Positions 5,726 through 5,733 of a stretch of DNA of 5,733 nt are shown one piece after another. Origin of the DNA: Actinomycetota bacterium (lineage in GTDB: Bacteria > Actinomycetota > Actinomycetes > S36-B12 > CAIYMF01); NCBI GenBank assembly GCA_009699025.1, contig WLOZ01000147.1, forward strand, positions 1-5,733, written 5' to 3'. The translations under genes and the position numbers were made by a program. Positions within the stretch are counted from its first letter, which is position 1. Every line of letters begins with the position of its first letter. The notes under the pieces are model-generated. The model did not search any database. It was not told where the DNA came from and saw only the letters and a program-made list of their open reading frames with translations.

Positions 5726-5733
5726 ATCGGTCC

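Noticed and set aside
1..5733. Mobile element, CRISPR, RNA gene or terminator
   Set aside because: The sequence is protein-coding almost without interruption. I saw no long direct or inverted repeats, no tRNA-like cloverleaf and no GC hairpin followed by a T-run; a computed repeat and covariance-model scan would be needed to exclude weak ones.

Overview
All coding sequence in this window lies on the minus strand, so genes are read from the right end to the left end. Six genes form one very compact run with no gap over 6 bases. In reading order they are: an inner-membrane permease of the RbsC/BPD_transp_2 type (5714-4734), a double-domain RbsA-type ABC ATPase (4728-3241), a small dimeric alpha/beta-barrel protein resembling DUF4286 (3241-2909), a metallo-beta-lactamase-fold hydrolase resembling N-acyl-homoserine lactonases (2902-2114), a PF04909-type amidohydrolase (2117-1293) and an acyl-CoA synthetase (1296 to base 1, cut by the window edge). 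The junctions are a 5-base gap, a 1-base overlap, a 6-base gap, a 4-base overlap and a 4-base overlap. This is the architecture of a single translationally coupled operon whose promoter and first gene(s) lie to the right of base 5733.

The DNA is GC-rich by eye, but codon use is not extreme (TTG, TCA, GTT and AAT all occur). GC-rich coding sequence, a GTG start and catabolic clusters with acyl-CoA synthetases, PF04909 amidohydrolases and small barrel proteins fit an actinobacterium or a related GC-rich soil or marine bacterium. This is inference; no rRNA or marker gene is present to settle it.

Read together, the genes look like a catabolic island. The first two import a small molecule. The next three look like a barrel protein, a lactone/ester-opening enzyme and an amidohydrolase-fold hydrolase or decarboxylase. 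The last would activate the resulting carboxylic acid as a CoA thioester for beta-oxidation-like breakdown. The substrate cannot be read from the sequence. The substrate-binding protein and regulator expected for such a transporter are not in the window and probably lie upstream.

The notable details are in active sites. The amidohydrolase has WxV where its family normally has the metal-binding HxH. The ABC ATPase combines one consensus ATP site with one degenerate site, and its second Walker B reads LEDPT instead of LDEPT. The lactonase-like enzyme has all metal ligands but Trp where AiiA-type lactonases have a catalytic Tyr. There is no non-coding stretch longer than 19 bases, and I saw no RNA gene, mobile element, CRISPR array, terminator or promoter.
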